Of a DNA stretch of 62,761 nucleotides, positions 50,243 through 59,691 are shown piece after piece. The stretch spans positions 1-62,761 of the forward strand of contig WGNL01000037.1 in assembly GCA_016124585.1 (NCBI GenBank), given 5' to 3'. Source of the stretch: Bacteroidota bacterium (GTDB lineage Bacteria > Bacteroidota > Bacteroidia > Chitinophagales > Saprospiraceae). Position numbers and translations under genes: made by a program. The notes under the pieces were generated by a model. The model saw only the letters and a list, made by a program, of their open reading frames with translations. It ran no database searches and was not told the origin of the DNA. How positions within the stretch are numbered: the stretch's first letter is position 1; every line of letters starts with the position of its first letter.

Positions 50243-53109
50243 CTCACCATCAGCTTCCCGCTGCCTACCCGCTCTCCGTTCCTTTCTATTTTGAAAAAAT
50301 ACAGACCCGGATTCAGTTCTCCCCGATGGAATTCAAAGCCAGTTCCAGTGATGGTTTGCTGGCGCAAAATTTTACCGGAAATATCTGTCAGCACTAGGTT
50401 CAGCGGCCCCGGCTCGATGCCTTCCACTTGCAGCAAAGCACTGTCCGTCAACGGATTAGGCACAACCCTCACATTTGTTTTTGGCTGAAAAACAGGCGGC
50501 GTAGTCCCCACCACCGACCACGGGAACACCTGCCCGATGCGGTGCTTGAACGTGTTCGTCTGCACAGGCGCATTGAAATCGAAATAAATGAGCGCCGTAT
50601 TAGCGATGACATTGCCCCAGCCCAGCCCCGGCCTTTGCGAAGCACGAAAACGAATGAAGCCATGTGAGGCCGCCTCGTTGGTGGTGCTATCCGGCAGTTG
50701 GATATTTTCAAAGGTAAAAGTCAACCAGCCCTCTGGCGTCACGCCGTAGGTGTAGGGGTGGCTGCTGGCACCGGGCCGCACGGTGGCAAGGTCGAGTTCC
50801 GGCGGTAACACATCCACCACCGTCACCTTGAAGGCCGTGTCCGTGCCAGTATTTTGAAAACGGATGAGGTACTCAATGTCCTGCCCCGGCTCTAACAGGT
50901 GCTCCTCGCCAAGGCCAGTGGGGAAGCCCTGCTTGTCGTTCGGGTCGAAACTGCCGACGTTGGCTTGGCAGTCCACATCGGTGAAGGGGTCAGGGTCGTC
51001 ATCGAAGGCCCACTGGGTGAAGAAGCCGAGACTTATCCAGCCACCACAGCCCTCAACAGTGGCACCAGTCGTCGCAAAACCACTGGGATGTGCCAAAGCC
51101 TGCTGAGCTTCTAAGTGGAAAGTGCCGCCGTTGGCAGGTACTGCGACCGTGATTGACTCACCAGCACCAAGCTGAAAATCATTGGTCAGCAGCACAATCT
51201 GGTCTTCAATGATGATGTATCCGAGCGGTGCGGGCATTCCCTCAGAACCAACATTTGTGATAGTAAAAATGACGCTGTCTCCGTTGCAATTGGCATCTAC
51301 TTCGATGCTACTGCCGTCCCAGAGCGGGTCGGGTGGCAAGCAAAGGGAGTCAGGTGTGATATGTGCTGAAGTGCAGTGGGTCTGGCCTAGCACCGTGGAA
51401 TCGCAGTCAAGGTATGTGGTGATTTGGAAGCTGCCGCAATCACCGACGGCGACATCTCCCAAATTAAAAGTGAGCACGTTTCCGTTTTGCGAAACAAGTG
51501 GCAGTGTGGCTGAAACGTAGGTCAGGTAGGGGTCGAGCGTGACTTCCACAGCAACGTCGTTGGCTGTGTTCGTACCGTCGTTGCAGTAGTGGACGTAGTA
51601 GTTGTTATCAAAACAGCGGCGCAGGAACGGGGTGCTGATGTCCAAAGTCAAGTATGGGCAATCGTCGATGGCTTGGGCAGGAAAGTCGAGGGATAGGGTG
51701 TCGTAAAACTCGGTGACGTTCACTTGCGATGTGCTGTTGCAGGTTTCCCAATACGGTCCTGGTGGTGTGATGGCAACATCGTAGCTACCCGTATCCAAAG
51801 GGAGGACGAAATTGCCGAACGCGTCAGTCAGTGTGGCAAAGGACTGTGTACCATCGGCTTGTACGAGCCAACCGGAAAGGCCAGTCTCGGTGGGGTCTGG
51901 TAGGCAGTCGGATTCGGAGTCACGGTGGACAGTACCGGTGATAGCAGAGGTGTAAAGGTTACCGTTTGAATCAATTTTAATGAGCAATAATTCTGGAGTG
52001 TAAACTGGAGAAATTTCGACCATATTACCTACTGAAACAATAAACCCATTGTCATCTTGGCAAAGATTGTTTAGCTCCCTTCTGTGATGAATATCTTCAT
52101 ATCGTCTTTCCCATATTTTGTTTCCTAATGAATCAAGCTTGTATATAAAGGCATTGTGGGCCGATTGACTGTCCCAGAGAATTCCTGAAATTATTATACT
52201 GTTTTGATTTCCATTTATAGCGTTTTCTACTCTGTGCTGCCAAAAATTTTCATAGGAAATTGTTTTCTCCCATAAAACACTCCCTTGCAAATTCAATTTA
52301 GTCATTAAGTTTTCTGAATCAAAAACTATACAGCTACTGTCATTTCTTAACAAAACTGTAATTGGGGTTCTGTATTGTCCTAATAATTTTCGCCAAACTA
52401 TTGTACCATCTAATGTAGTTCTCATAATAAAACCATTACCATCTTGGGTTTGGTAGTTGATTTCTCGACCAGTTATTAAGAACCCTTCGGCAGGAATTTC
52501 AGTTATATCAAAAAAAATAAGGCCATCATAACTTGGGTCCGATATGTATGTTTTAGTTGCTTCAATTTCCCCAACTGCATTTGTTTTAAATAAGAATGTA
52601 GTGTCATAGTTTCCCAAATAGTTCCCTAATCCAATGATTGCATAGCCACCATCAGCTGTAGTTATTAGCTTTTTAGGAATCTCCGCTTGATTTGGAAGTA
52701 CGTCAAGGAATTTAATCCATTCTGATTGCCCACCCTCATCTCTCTTTTCTAACCTAATCGTTTCGTGTTGAGAAGGAGTTCTTCCTGCAAAAACAAAACC
52801 ACCATCAACTCCATGTACCATATATTCAGAAGCTATGAGCCCATCATGCCATGTGTGGTTTTTTATCCATAATATATCTCCAGCCCCATTGACTTTAAAA
52901 AACACCAAAGAGTCAGAGACATGGCTTTTACATAGTACCATGTACCCAGAATCTTGTGTTGAAAGTACAACAGGGAACTTTGTACTGCTTGCACCAGGAT
53001 TATTATCCCATTCCTCATTTGCTCCATACATTCGTATCCATCCTTGACCATAAGCCGATGTGGCATAAACCAAAGTAATTAAAGCCATCCAAAACTTAAT
53101 TCTTTTCAT
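50239..53109 (-). CDS. Large T9SS-sorted surface protein
   Basis: 956 aa from the ATG at 53109 (signal peptide MKRIKFWMALITLVYATSAYGQ); the frame begins further upstream at 53154. The N-terminal ~400 residues look like a beta-propeller of repeated GGYAI/GGFVF-type strands (TQDSGYMVL, VDGGFVFAG, ADGGYAIIG). Then come a CnaB-like segment (ITGTVHRDSESDCLPD, FGNFVLPLDTGSYDV) and DUF11/DUF7619-like beta-sandwiches (GSFDPNDKQGFP, LIRFQNTGTDTAFKVTVVDV). The C-terminal VVPNPLTDSALLQVEG ... PGLYFFKIER is a T9SS type A sorting domain. Its TAA stop is part of palindromic repeat P1. Confidence 0.9.
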   Translation of the reverse strand: MKRIKFWMALITLVYATSAYGQGWIRMYGANEEWDNNPGASSTKFPVVLSTQDSGYMVLCKSHVSDSLVFFKVNGAGDILWIKNHTWHDGLIASEYMVHGVDGGFVFAGRTPSQHETIRLEKRDEGGQSEWIKFLDVLPNQAEIPKKLITTADGGYAIIGLGNYLGNYDTTFLFKTNAVGEIEATKTYISDPSYDGLIFFDITEIPAEGFLITGREINYQTQDGNGFIMRTTLDGTIVWRKLLGQYRTPITVLLRNDSSCIVFDSENLMTKLNLQGSVLWEKTISYENFWQHRVENAINGNQNSIIISGILWDSQSAHNAFIYKLDSLGNKIWERRYEDIHHRRELNNLCQDDNGFIVSVGNMVEISPVYTPELLLIKIDSNGNLYTSAITGTVHRDSESDCLPDPTETGLSGWLVQADGTQSFATLTDAFGNFVLPLDTGSYDVAITPPGPYWETCNSTSQVNVTEFYDTLSLDFPAQAIDDCPYLTLDISTPFLRRCFDNNYYVHYCNDGTNTANDVAVEVTLDPYLTYVSATLPLVSQNGNVLTFNLGDVAVGDCGSFQITTYLDCDSTVLGQTHCTSAHITPDSLCLPPDPLWDGSSIEVDANCNGDSVIFTITNVGSEGMPAPLGYIIIEDQIVLLTNDFQLGAGESITVAVPANGGTFHLEAQQALAHPSGFATTGATVEGCGGWISLGFFTQWAFDDDPDPFTDVDCQANVGSFDPNDKQGFPTGLGEEHLLEPGQDIEYLIRFQNTGTDTAFKVTVVDVLPPELDLATVRPGASSHPYTYGVTPEGWLTFTFENIQLPDSTTNEAASHGFIRFRASQRPGLGWGNVIANTALIYFDFNAPVQTNTFKHRIGQVFPWSVVGTTPPVFQPKTNVRVVPNPLTDSALLQVEGIEPGPLNLVLTDISGKILRQQTITGTGFEFHRGELNPGLYFFKIERNGERVGSGKLMVR

Positions 53110-53366
53110 AGCCTGCATTTTTAAAAAATTTAAGTAAAAAACGTGCTTTTTCATGTCCGTTGAATTTTAGGTTTTGCACCAGTTTTTTGACACGATACAA
53201 AAGTGGTGCGTCCGACAGCCCTGTACAAGAACATTTTTAGTCATTTTTCAAAAATATCATCTGATAAAATTATTTTAAATAACTGTAAATCAATTTTTTA
53301 AATCTAAAATCATTCAATTTTTTCTTTGATTTGTGATGCTGTTTTTATTCAAAATCATCATTTACA

Positions 53367-54785
53367 ATGCAAGATTCCCGTCTCCTCGAACTCCTCCGTA
53401 CCCTCACCCCTGCCGAACTGACCGCCCTCGGCAAATTCCTCCGTTCGCCTTACCACAACCTGCGGGAGGACGTGGTGCTGCTTTTCGATTATTTTTTTGA
53501 AAAAAAGGAATCCAAGAAAGCTGATGTTTTTGCGAAGCAAACCGTGTTCAAGGCCATTTTCCAAAATGAGAATTACGATGAAAAGCGGCTGGCCTACGCC
53601 ATCTCCTTCCTGTACCAGTTGGGGCAAAACTTTTTGGTCATCAATGAATTGGAAGCGGAAAACGATGCTGCCTTCCAGCTTCGGCTGGCCAAATCGCTGC
53701 GGAAAAGAGGGCTGGAACGGCACTACGAAACCACTTTGAAAAAAGCGGAAGACGCCCTTGAAACCCAGCCGCACCGCCACCTCGACTACCACTACCTGAG
53801 CCATCTGCTGCACCTAGAACGCTACGAATCGGGGGCGAGGGAGCGACGCACCGCCAGCCGTCATTTTCAGGAACTGGCCGATGCGGGCGACCTGTTTTTC
53901 ATCGCTAACAAACTGCGTCAGAGCTGCACGGCGCTGATGCACAAGGCGGTGTCGGAAGCGAACCTGCGCCTCGAACTATTGGACGAGGTACTGATGCAAG
54001 TCGAGCGGCAAAATTTGACTCAAATTCCGGCGGTTGGCGTGTGGTATTTTGGCTACCGGGCACTGTCGGAGGCAGAACCTAAGGCGTGGTTTGGGCAGTT
54101 GCGGGAAGCGATGCGGCAGTGCGTCGGGCAGTTTCCGAAGGCGGAAATGCGGGAGGTGAGCACCCTCGCAGTGAACTGCTGCATCCGGCAAATCAACACT
54201 AGGCGAGAGGAAGGGGACCAGGCTTTTTGGCTAGGACAGGTCTTTGAAATCTACAAGGAAGGGCTTGATAATCAAATGTTTATCGAAAACGGTGTACTCT
54301 CCCGTTTTACCTACAATAACATCGCCAATGCTGGTCTAGGACTCAAGGCATTCGACTGGGTGGAAGGTTTTTTGACAAAATACAAAGACCTACTGGAACC
54401 CCGCCACCGGGAAGCGGCTTACCTTTTCAACCTCGCCTCGCTGCATTTCCGCAAACCCGACTACGACCGGGCCTTGGAGCTGCTCACCCGTGCCGAATTT
54501 GACGACACGTTGCACAACCTCGATGCCCGCCGGATGCTCCTCCGTATCTACTTCGACCGGAGTGAAGTGGCGGCGCTGGACTCGCTGCTGGACAGTTTCA
54601 CCATCTTCCTGCGCCGCCGCCGGGACGTGGGTTACCTCCGCCAGAACTACCTCAACCTCATCCGTTTCACCAGGAAACTGCTGCAAACGCCTGCCCAGAA
54701 CAAGGCTGCTATGGAAAAATTGCGAAGCGAAATCAATGACTGCAAGGCGCTGGCTGAGCGGGAGTGGCTGTTGGGTCGGCTGTAA
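53367..54785 (+). CDS. Uncharacterised helical protein (472 aa)
   Basis: A mostly helical cytosolic protein with no signal peptide. The opening is MQDSRLLELLRTLTPAELTALGKFLRSPYHN. It has TPR-like repeats towards the C-terminus (AYLFNLASLHFRKPDYDRAL) and a basic ending. I do not recognise the family; the initial LRTLTPAELTALGKFLRSPY is a recurrent start in Bacteroidota. Its stop codon TAA begins the palindromic repeat at 54782. Confidence 0.82.
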   Translation: MQDSRLLELLRTLTPAELTALGKFLRSPYHNLREDVVLLFDYFFEKKESKKADVFAKQTVFKAIFQNENYDEKRLAYAISFLYQLGQNFLVINELEAENDAAFQLRLAKSLRKRGLERHYETTLKKAEDALETQPHRHLDYHYLSHLLHLERYESGARERRTASRHFQELADAGDLFFIANKLRQSCTALMHKAVSEANLRLELLDEVLMQVERQNLTQIPAVGVWYFGYRALSEAEPKAWFGQLREAMRQCVGQFPKAEMREVSTLAVNCCIRQINTRREEGDQAFWLGQVFEIYKEGLDNQMFIENGVLSRFTYNNIANAGLGLKAFDWVEGFLTKYKDLLEPRHREAAYLFNLASLHFRKPDYDRALELLTRAEFDDTLHNLDARRMLLRIYFDRSEVAALDSLLDSFTIFLRRRRDVGYLRQNYLNLIRFTRKLLQTPAQNKAAMEKLRSEINDCKALAEREWLLGRL

Positions 54786-54808
54786 CACGGACTGGCAGTC
54801 CGTGCTAC
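54782..54808 (+). repeat. Palindromic repeat P1 overlapping a stop codon (copy 2)
   Basis: GTAACACGGACT-GGC-AGTCCGTGCTAC; the TAA at 54783-54785 is the stop of the 472-aa gene. Arms pair over 12 bp with one mismatch. Confidence 0.8.
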
Positions 54809-54873
54809 AAGTTTGGCTACCTTTGCGCCATCCCTGAAACGTTAAACCCTAAAACCAAAAACTCATTTCCACT

Positions 54874-55974
54874 ATGCTCGACAACTGGCTTCGCCCACTC
54901 AATAGAAATGAAATCGCCGATTCTCCGCTCGACACGGTTAGTTTCGGGGAGAAAATAAAGCGCTTTGAGGCGGAAATGCCCGCTTTGCAGGATGTGAAAA
55001 TTGCCATCATCGGGATTGGCGAAGAGGCGGCCAACGCAGTTCGCAAGCCACTTTACCGCATGAGTTTTCCCTTCGGGAAATTGGCGGCTGCCGACCTCGG
55101 CAATGTCCGGAAAGCCGATACTTCCTTCATCCTGCCGCTGTTGCAGGAACTGATGGAGAGCAAGATTTGCCCAGTGATCATTGGCAATCTGCCGAAATTG
55201 GCGCAGGCGCAGTACAAGGCGCATTTTGCCTGCCAACCCTCGGTCAGCGTGGTAGCGGTAGATGAGCGGGTGCCTTTTCACCCCCGCCTCGGCGAGCTGG
55301 ACGGCCACTACCTCAACCCCGTGATGAACGGCAAAACCAAGCCTTTCCACTTCGGCATCGTGGGATGCCAGTCGCATTTTGTGGATGACGAGACGTTTCA
55401 GGAACTGGAAAACATCAGCGCCGACACCCTGCGACTGGGCAAAGCAAGGTCGAACATGGCCGATATTGAACCCGTAATGCGGGACGCCGACATGGCCTGT
55501 TTTCACCTCGCCGCCCTGAAAAGCGCAGAAGCCCCGGGCGTGATACACCCGTCGCCGAGTGGTTTTACCAGTGAAGAAGCCTGCCAACTCAGTCGCTACG
55601 CTGGCATGAACGACAAGCTGACCTCCGTTGGCTTTTACGGCCTTGAACCCGACCTCGATGAATACAACCGCTCAGCGCAAGTTTTGGCCCAGATGGTCTG
55701 GTATTTTTTTGATGGCTTCGCAAACCGCAAGGGCGACTTCCCGGCTTCGATGGACGGCCTGATGGAGTACATCGTGGATTTCAAGGGGCATGAAACCCCC
55801 TTTACTTTCTGGAAAAGCAACCGCACAGGCCGCTGGTGGATTCAAGTGCCGGTGAAGACAAAAAAGAAACACCTCCGCCATCGGCTCATACCTTGCTCTT
55901 ACAACGACTATCTTTTGGCATCAAAAGGTGAGCTGCCAGATCGGCTTTCACTGGCATTTGGGCGTTTTGAGTGA
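54874..55974 (+). CDS. Arginase-fold protein lacking metal ligands
   Basis: 366 aa. Overall order and motif spacing match the ureohydrolase (arginase/formiminoglutamase) fold, including VVAVDERVPFH and PSGFTSEEACQLSRYAG. The binuclear Mn ligands are gone: GGxH reads GNLP (104-107), DAHxD reads DERVP (130-134) and DxDxxDP reads DADMACF (204-210). It is therefore probably non-catalytic, or works without Mn. Such variants recur in Bacteroidota and I do not know their role. The next gene is an envelope lipoprotein with PD40 repeats. Confidence 0.85.
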   Translation: MLDNWLRPLNRNEIADSPLDTVSFGEKIKRFEAEMPALQDVKIAIIGIGEEAANAVRKPLYRMSFPFGKLAAADLGNVRKADTSFILPLLQELMESKICPVIIGNLPKLAQAQYKAHFACQPSVSVVAVDERVPFHPRLGELDGHYLNPVMNGKTKPFHFGIVGCQSHFVDDETFQELENISADTLRLGKARSNMADIEPVMRDADMACFHLAALKSAEAPGVIHPSPSGFTSEEACQLSRYAGMNDKLTSVGFYGLEPDLDEYNRSAQVLAQMVWYFFDGFANRKGDFPASMDGLMEYIVDFKGHETPFTFWKSNRTGRWWIQVPVKTKKKHLRHRLIPCSYNDYLLASKGELPDRLSLAFGRFE

Positions 55975-56243
55975 ACAAAGCGGGCGCAAAGCCTGTTACG
56001 GCCATTTAATGGGCATGGCTTGATAGTATAATTGATTAAAAAATACAATTGACTAATAAAATATTTGGATGCAAAAACAGAATATTGCATCATAATCAAG
56101 GTCTGAACCCCCGTCTCTTTGATGCCTACCCATTCCAGCCCCAAATTTTAAAATGTATTTTCAGCATTATTTTCAGTCTTAGCGGAATTTGCACCTATTG
56201 TCCTAACAGGATTCTTGAAGATTTAAGACAAAGAATTTAGTCA

Positions 56244-58367
56244 ATGAGTTTCAGACTTATCACTCCAGCTCTGTTTGTGTTGTTATTGTCAAACTGCACT
56301 ACTACCCATCACTTGGGAGAAGATAAAATTCCTACTACACTTGCTTCTCCCCAGCCCACCGTTGGTATAACCGATGCCACAGTAGACGAGATAGAAGGCC
56401 CAATGGGCTCCAAAGCGCTAAGGTTGAATTCCAACATCAATACCTCTTTTTCAGAATTTGCACCATTCAGGTACGGTGACAGGCTATATTTTTCTTCAGA
56501 AATTGTTGGAGGGAATGGAACGCTGCCTGTTGGGCATGTTTATTCTTCTGTGAATTCTGAAAGCCCCACGCTTTGGGCCGAAAATTCGAAGGAGCGGGGA
56601 GTACAAACTTCTAATGCGACTTTCACACCTGATGGGCAGCGGGTTTTTTACACTTTTTGCGAAGAAAAAAATCCGGGAAAGAAAAACTGTGAGATATACA
56701 CCCGAGAGCGGGCGTATGAAGGCTACTGGCTTCCCTTGAAACGGCTTCCGAAGTTCATCAACTTAGATGGCTACACAACTACCCAACCCACTGTTGGCTA
56801 CAATCGAGCTATGCGCCAAGATGTACTTTATTTTGCCTCCAACCGTCCTGGTGGTATGGGGGGCATGGACATTTGGTGTAGCCCAATTGAGCGAAACGGT
56901 ACTTTTGGTAAGCCATTCCCAATGCCGTTCAACACTCCTGCGGATGAGGTTACGCCGTTTTTCCACCAGCCAAATCAAGTCCTTTATTTTAGCTCAAATA
57001 GGAACGAGAATGGCGGGACGGGCTTCGATATTTATAAGTCTGCAAATACTTGGACGGGCAGTGGTGACAGCCATTGGTCAGTACCGGAGAGGCTTGACAA
57101 GCCCTTCAACAGCAATTACGATGACCTTTATTTTACTTGGCACACGGGATCTGGAAAGGCCTACTTTTCTTCTAACCGCCCCGGATGCATCAGCGCAGAC
57201 TCAACTGGCTGTTTCGGCTACGATATTTTCGAAGCGAATATCCAGACTGAACTAGTGGCCCAAGTTTTCGATGGTTCGGATAGCACTACCATCATAGGCT
57301 ACAAACTGCAAGTTTACCCACTGGAAGATGCCGCAACGGCTGGATTGCCAGGTGCTTCGGACGGCTCGGCCATGAAATTTTTGCTCGAAACGGACAAAGC
57401 CTACCGAATGGTAGCCACAGCGATCGGGTACATATCCGATACTTTAGAGTTTACTACGCACCAGTCGGATGTTTTCGAAATGTTGCGCCAGCCAATTTAT
57501 TTGAAGCCTAAAGCAAGGCTGCTAGTACGCACGTACAACGCTATTGACAGCTTGCCGCTTGGTGGTGTTGCGATGCAATTGGGCATGGAAGGCGTTGGTG
57601 AAAAGTCCTATGTGAGCAATAAGGAAGACCAGTTCGAGCATTCATTTCTGGTTGGCGTGGGCGACATTATTTCCCTTGTGGCCATGAAGCCAGGCTTCAT
57701 TACTACCTACGTAAACCCCAATGCGGAATACCGCTATGCCCCGGCCCCGGATGCCCATTTGAGCGTGTACCTATCGCCATTTACTGAGGCGCCTGTGGCC
57801 TTGTATTTTGATAATGATGAACCGAAATGGGTGAAACCAATGGACACCAGTACGAAACTCACCTATTCGCAAACCTTTCAGGACTACATGGACAGGCAGC
57901 AGGTTTTTATGGAAAAATATACTGAAGGCTTGCCAGAAGAGGCGGCAGAAGCAGCAAGTGAACAAGTGCGCTCCTTTTTCGAAGAAGAGGTGCAGTCCAA
58001 TTTTGAGCGGCTTGACCGACTATGCAAGCAGTTGGATACTTATTTGAAAAAAGGTTATGAACTCGAAGTACTAGCCGTCGGTGAGGCTAGCCCACTGGCT
58101 TCCGCCGACTACAATCGCCTCCTCATCGCACGCCGTATAAGCAGTGTAATCAACCAGTTGAAAGTCTGGAACAACGGTGAACTCAGCCAATATTTTGACA
58201 ACGGGCAACTCATCGTTTCCAGCAAGATGAAAGTCATGGAGGGTGAAGGCGAAAAGGTGCAGGTGAGGCTGTCCTCCGACCGCCGTCAATCCGAGTTCAG
58301 TCCAGAAGTTTCAAAGATGCGAAAGGTTGTCATCGAAGGTGTGAGGCGTCAAAAATCGAAGGTCTAA
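56244..58367 (+). CDS. PD40/WD40-like repeat outer-membrane lipoprotein
   Basis: 707 aa. The lipoprotein signal MSFRLITPALFVLLLSNC has its Cys at about 18. TolB-like PD40 beta-propeller repeats follow (RLYFSSEIVG, QRVFYTFCEE, DVLYFASNRPGGMGGMDIWC, QVLYFSSNRNENGGTGFDIY), then a CarboxypepD-like segment and a helical C-terminal part (LEVLAVGEASPLASADYNRL) that may be a divergent OmpA-like module. Related proteins in Bacteroidota include PorE-type T9SS factors that bind peptidoglycan; I cannot confirm that here. It converges with the glycosyltransferase by 4 bp. Confidence 0.82.
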   Translation: MSFRLITPALFVLLLSNCTTTHHLGEDKIPTTLASPQPTVGITDATVDEIEGPMGSKALRLNSNINTSFSEFAPFRYGDRLYFSSEIVGGNGTLPVGHVYSSVNSESPTLWAENSKERGVQTSNATFTPDGQRVFYTFCEEKNPGKKNCEIYTRERAYEGYWLPLKRLPKFINLDGYTTTQPTVGYNRAMRQDVLYFASNRPGGMGGMDIWCSPIERNGTFGKPFPMPFNTPADEVTPFFHQPNQVLYFSSNRNENGGTGFDIYKSANTWTGSGDSHWSVPERLDKPFNSNYDDLYFTWHTGSGKAYFSSNRPGCISADSTGCFGYDIFEANIQTELVAQVFDGSDSTTIIGYKLQVYPLEDAATAGLPGASDGSAMKFLLETDKAYRMVATAIGYISDTLEFTTHQSDVFEMLRQPIYLKPKARLLVRTYNAIDSLPLGGVAMQLGMEGVGEKSYVSNKEDQFEHSFLVGVGDIISLVAMKPGFITTYVNPNAEYRYAPAPDAHLSVYLSPFTEAPVALYFDNDEPKWVKPMDTSTKLTYSQTFQDYMDRQQVFMEKYTEGLPEEAAEAASEQVRSFFEEEVQSNFERLDRLCKQLDTYLKKGYELEVLAVGEASPLASADYNRLLIARRISSVINQLKVWNNGELSQYFDNGQLIVSSKMKVMEGEGEKVQVRLSSDRRQSEFSPEVSKMRKVVIEGVRRQKSKV

Positions 58368-59536
58368 CGTCGTTGCCTGCCTTTCCATTTGTACTGCTTC
58401 ACGAGGTTAGCCAAGGTGCCGACGACGACGATGTAGGCGATGTGCAGTATCTGTGAAATTAGGTAACGCCGCATCAAATCACGGCGATCAAAATAGCGGC
58501 ACATTTCGTTGAGGAAACGATAATCCACTAGTGTTTTCATCAAAAAAATGCTCAAGGTCAGCATAGCAAACGGCCAACCCAACCAAACTGCAAACGCCAA
58601 ATTCAGCAGAATAGCCCAACAAGTCAAGAATGCCACTCCCAGCCGAGCAGTGACCTGTCGGTCAGTATAACTCCTTGATTTTGAGGCCCATCGTAGCCGC
58701 TGCGAAAGAAACGAGCGCAGGTCGGGCTGTGCTTCTGTGAGCACAGTTGGCCCTCGGTTTTTCAGGAAAAAAACAGCATCCGGGTAGCGGCTGGCCACTT
58801 TGTGAAGCAACAGCATGTCATCACCGCTGGCAAGCCCGTCAATTCCCTCGAAGCCACCGACTTCATAGAAAACGGATTTGGGATAGGCCAAATTTGCGCC
58901 GTTGCAGAGCAGGCCGCTATCCGTCTGGAACCCTGCCCCCGTGACACCCATCATGCCCAAAAAATCGAGCGACTGGAAGCGTTGCAGCCAGTTTTTTTCT
59001 TCGCAAAAATTGACCGGAGCAGCAATGAACTTAGCCTGTTTTTCCTCAAAAAAGGGTGCTAAAAGCTGCAACCAATCTTGTGGTAAAATGCAGTCGGCAT
59101 CAGTGCAAACGATGAGTTCGCCCGTGGCGAGCGAGATGCCCGTTTCGATGGCTTTTTTTTTAGAATTTACTTGAAAATCTGCTAGTCTGACTGCTCGGAA
59201 ATTTGGAAGGTTTTTAGTGAAATTTTGTGCCAGTGAAAATGTCTCATCCTCAGAATGGTCGTCCAGCACTAGCACCTCAAAATATGTAGTTGGATAAGTC
59301 TGCGCAGCGATGGAATGCAAGCAGTCTACGATTTTGGCTGCCTCGTTACGGGCGGGAAGGATGACGCTAATTTTTACTGAAGGAGAAAAGCTGGGCGAGG
59401 GTGTCCATTCAGGCAATTTGTGCCAGCCGGAGCGATATCCTTCAACGATGAAAAAATAGGCAATGGCTAGGCCAGCCGTGGCGCCAACCCAAACAGCGAG
59501 CAGCATCCATGCCCAATTTTGGAAAAAATCTAGCAA
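58364..59536 (-). CDS. Family 2 glycosyltransferase, membrane-bound
   Basis: 390 aa from a TTG at 59536; the next in-frame ATG, ten codons later, would trim the N-terminus before the first membrane helix. One N-terminal helix, then a GT2 domain with ISVILPARNEAAKIVDCLHS, VLVLDDHSEDETF, VCTDADCILP (DxD) and LRWASKSRSYTDRQ (QxxRW-like), and two to three C-terminal helices. It probably builds an extracellular or lipid-linked glycan; the substrate is unknown. Its 3' end overlaps that of the convergent PD40 gene by 4 bp. Confidence 0.9.
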   Translation of the reverse strand: MLDFFQNWAWMLLAVWVGATAGLAIAYFFIVEGYRSGWHKLPEWTPSPSFSPSVKISVILPARNEAAKIVDCLHSIAAQTYPTTYFEVLVLDDHSEDETFSLAQNFTKNLPNFRAVRLADFQVNSKKKAIETGISLATGELIVCTDADCILPQDWLQLLAPFFEEKQAKFIAAPVNFCEEKNWLQRFQSLDFLGMMGVTGAGFQTDSGLLCNGANLAYPKSVFYEVGGFEGIDGLASGDDMLLLHKVASRYPDAVFFLKNRGPTVLTEAQPDLRSFLSQRLRWASKSRSYTDRQVTARLGVAFLTCWAILLNLAFAVWLGWPFAMLTLSIFLMKTLVDYRFLNEMCRYFDRRDLMRRYLISQILHIAYIVVVGTLANLVKQYKWKGRQRR

Positions 59537-59691
59537 GTTTGATTGGTTTAGAAATTACCGAAGGACTGCCATCGAAGACCAAAAATAGCAAGCTTGAGGC
59601 GAGGAATGCCAAACTTGCGACACTCAGGCTATTTTGTTTGCTTTTCTATGGGGTACTTGAGAGTTCTTCACATCTTTAGAAAAAAAACAAC

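Noticed and set aside
50428-51520. Several plus-strand frames opposite the large surface protein
   Set aside because: They are shadows of a well-supported minus-strand gene with signal peptide and sorting domain.
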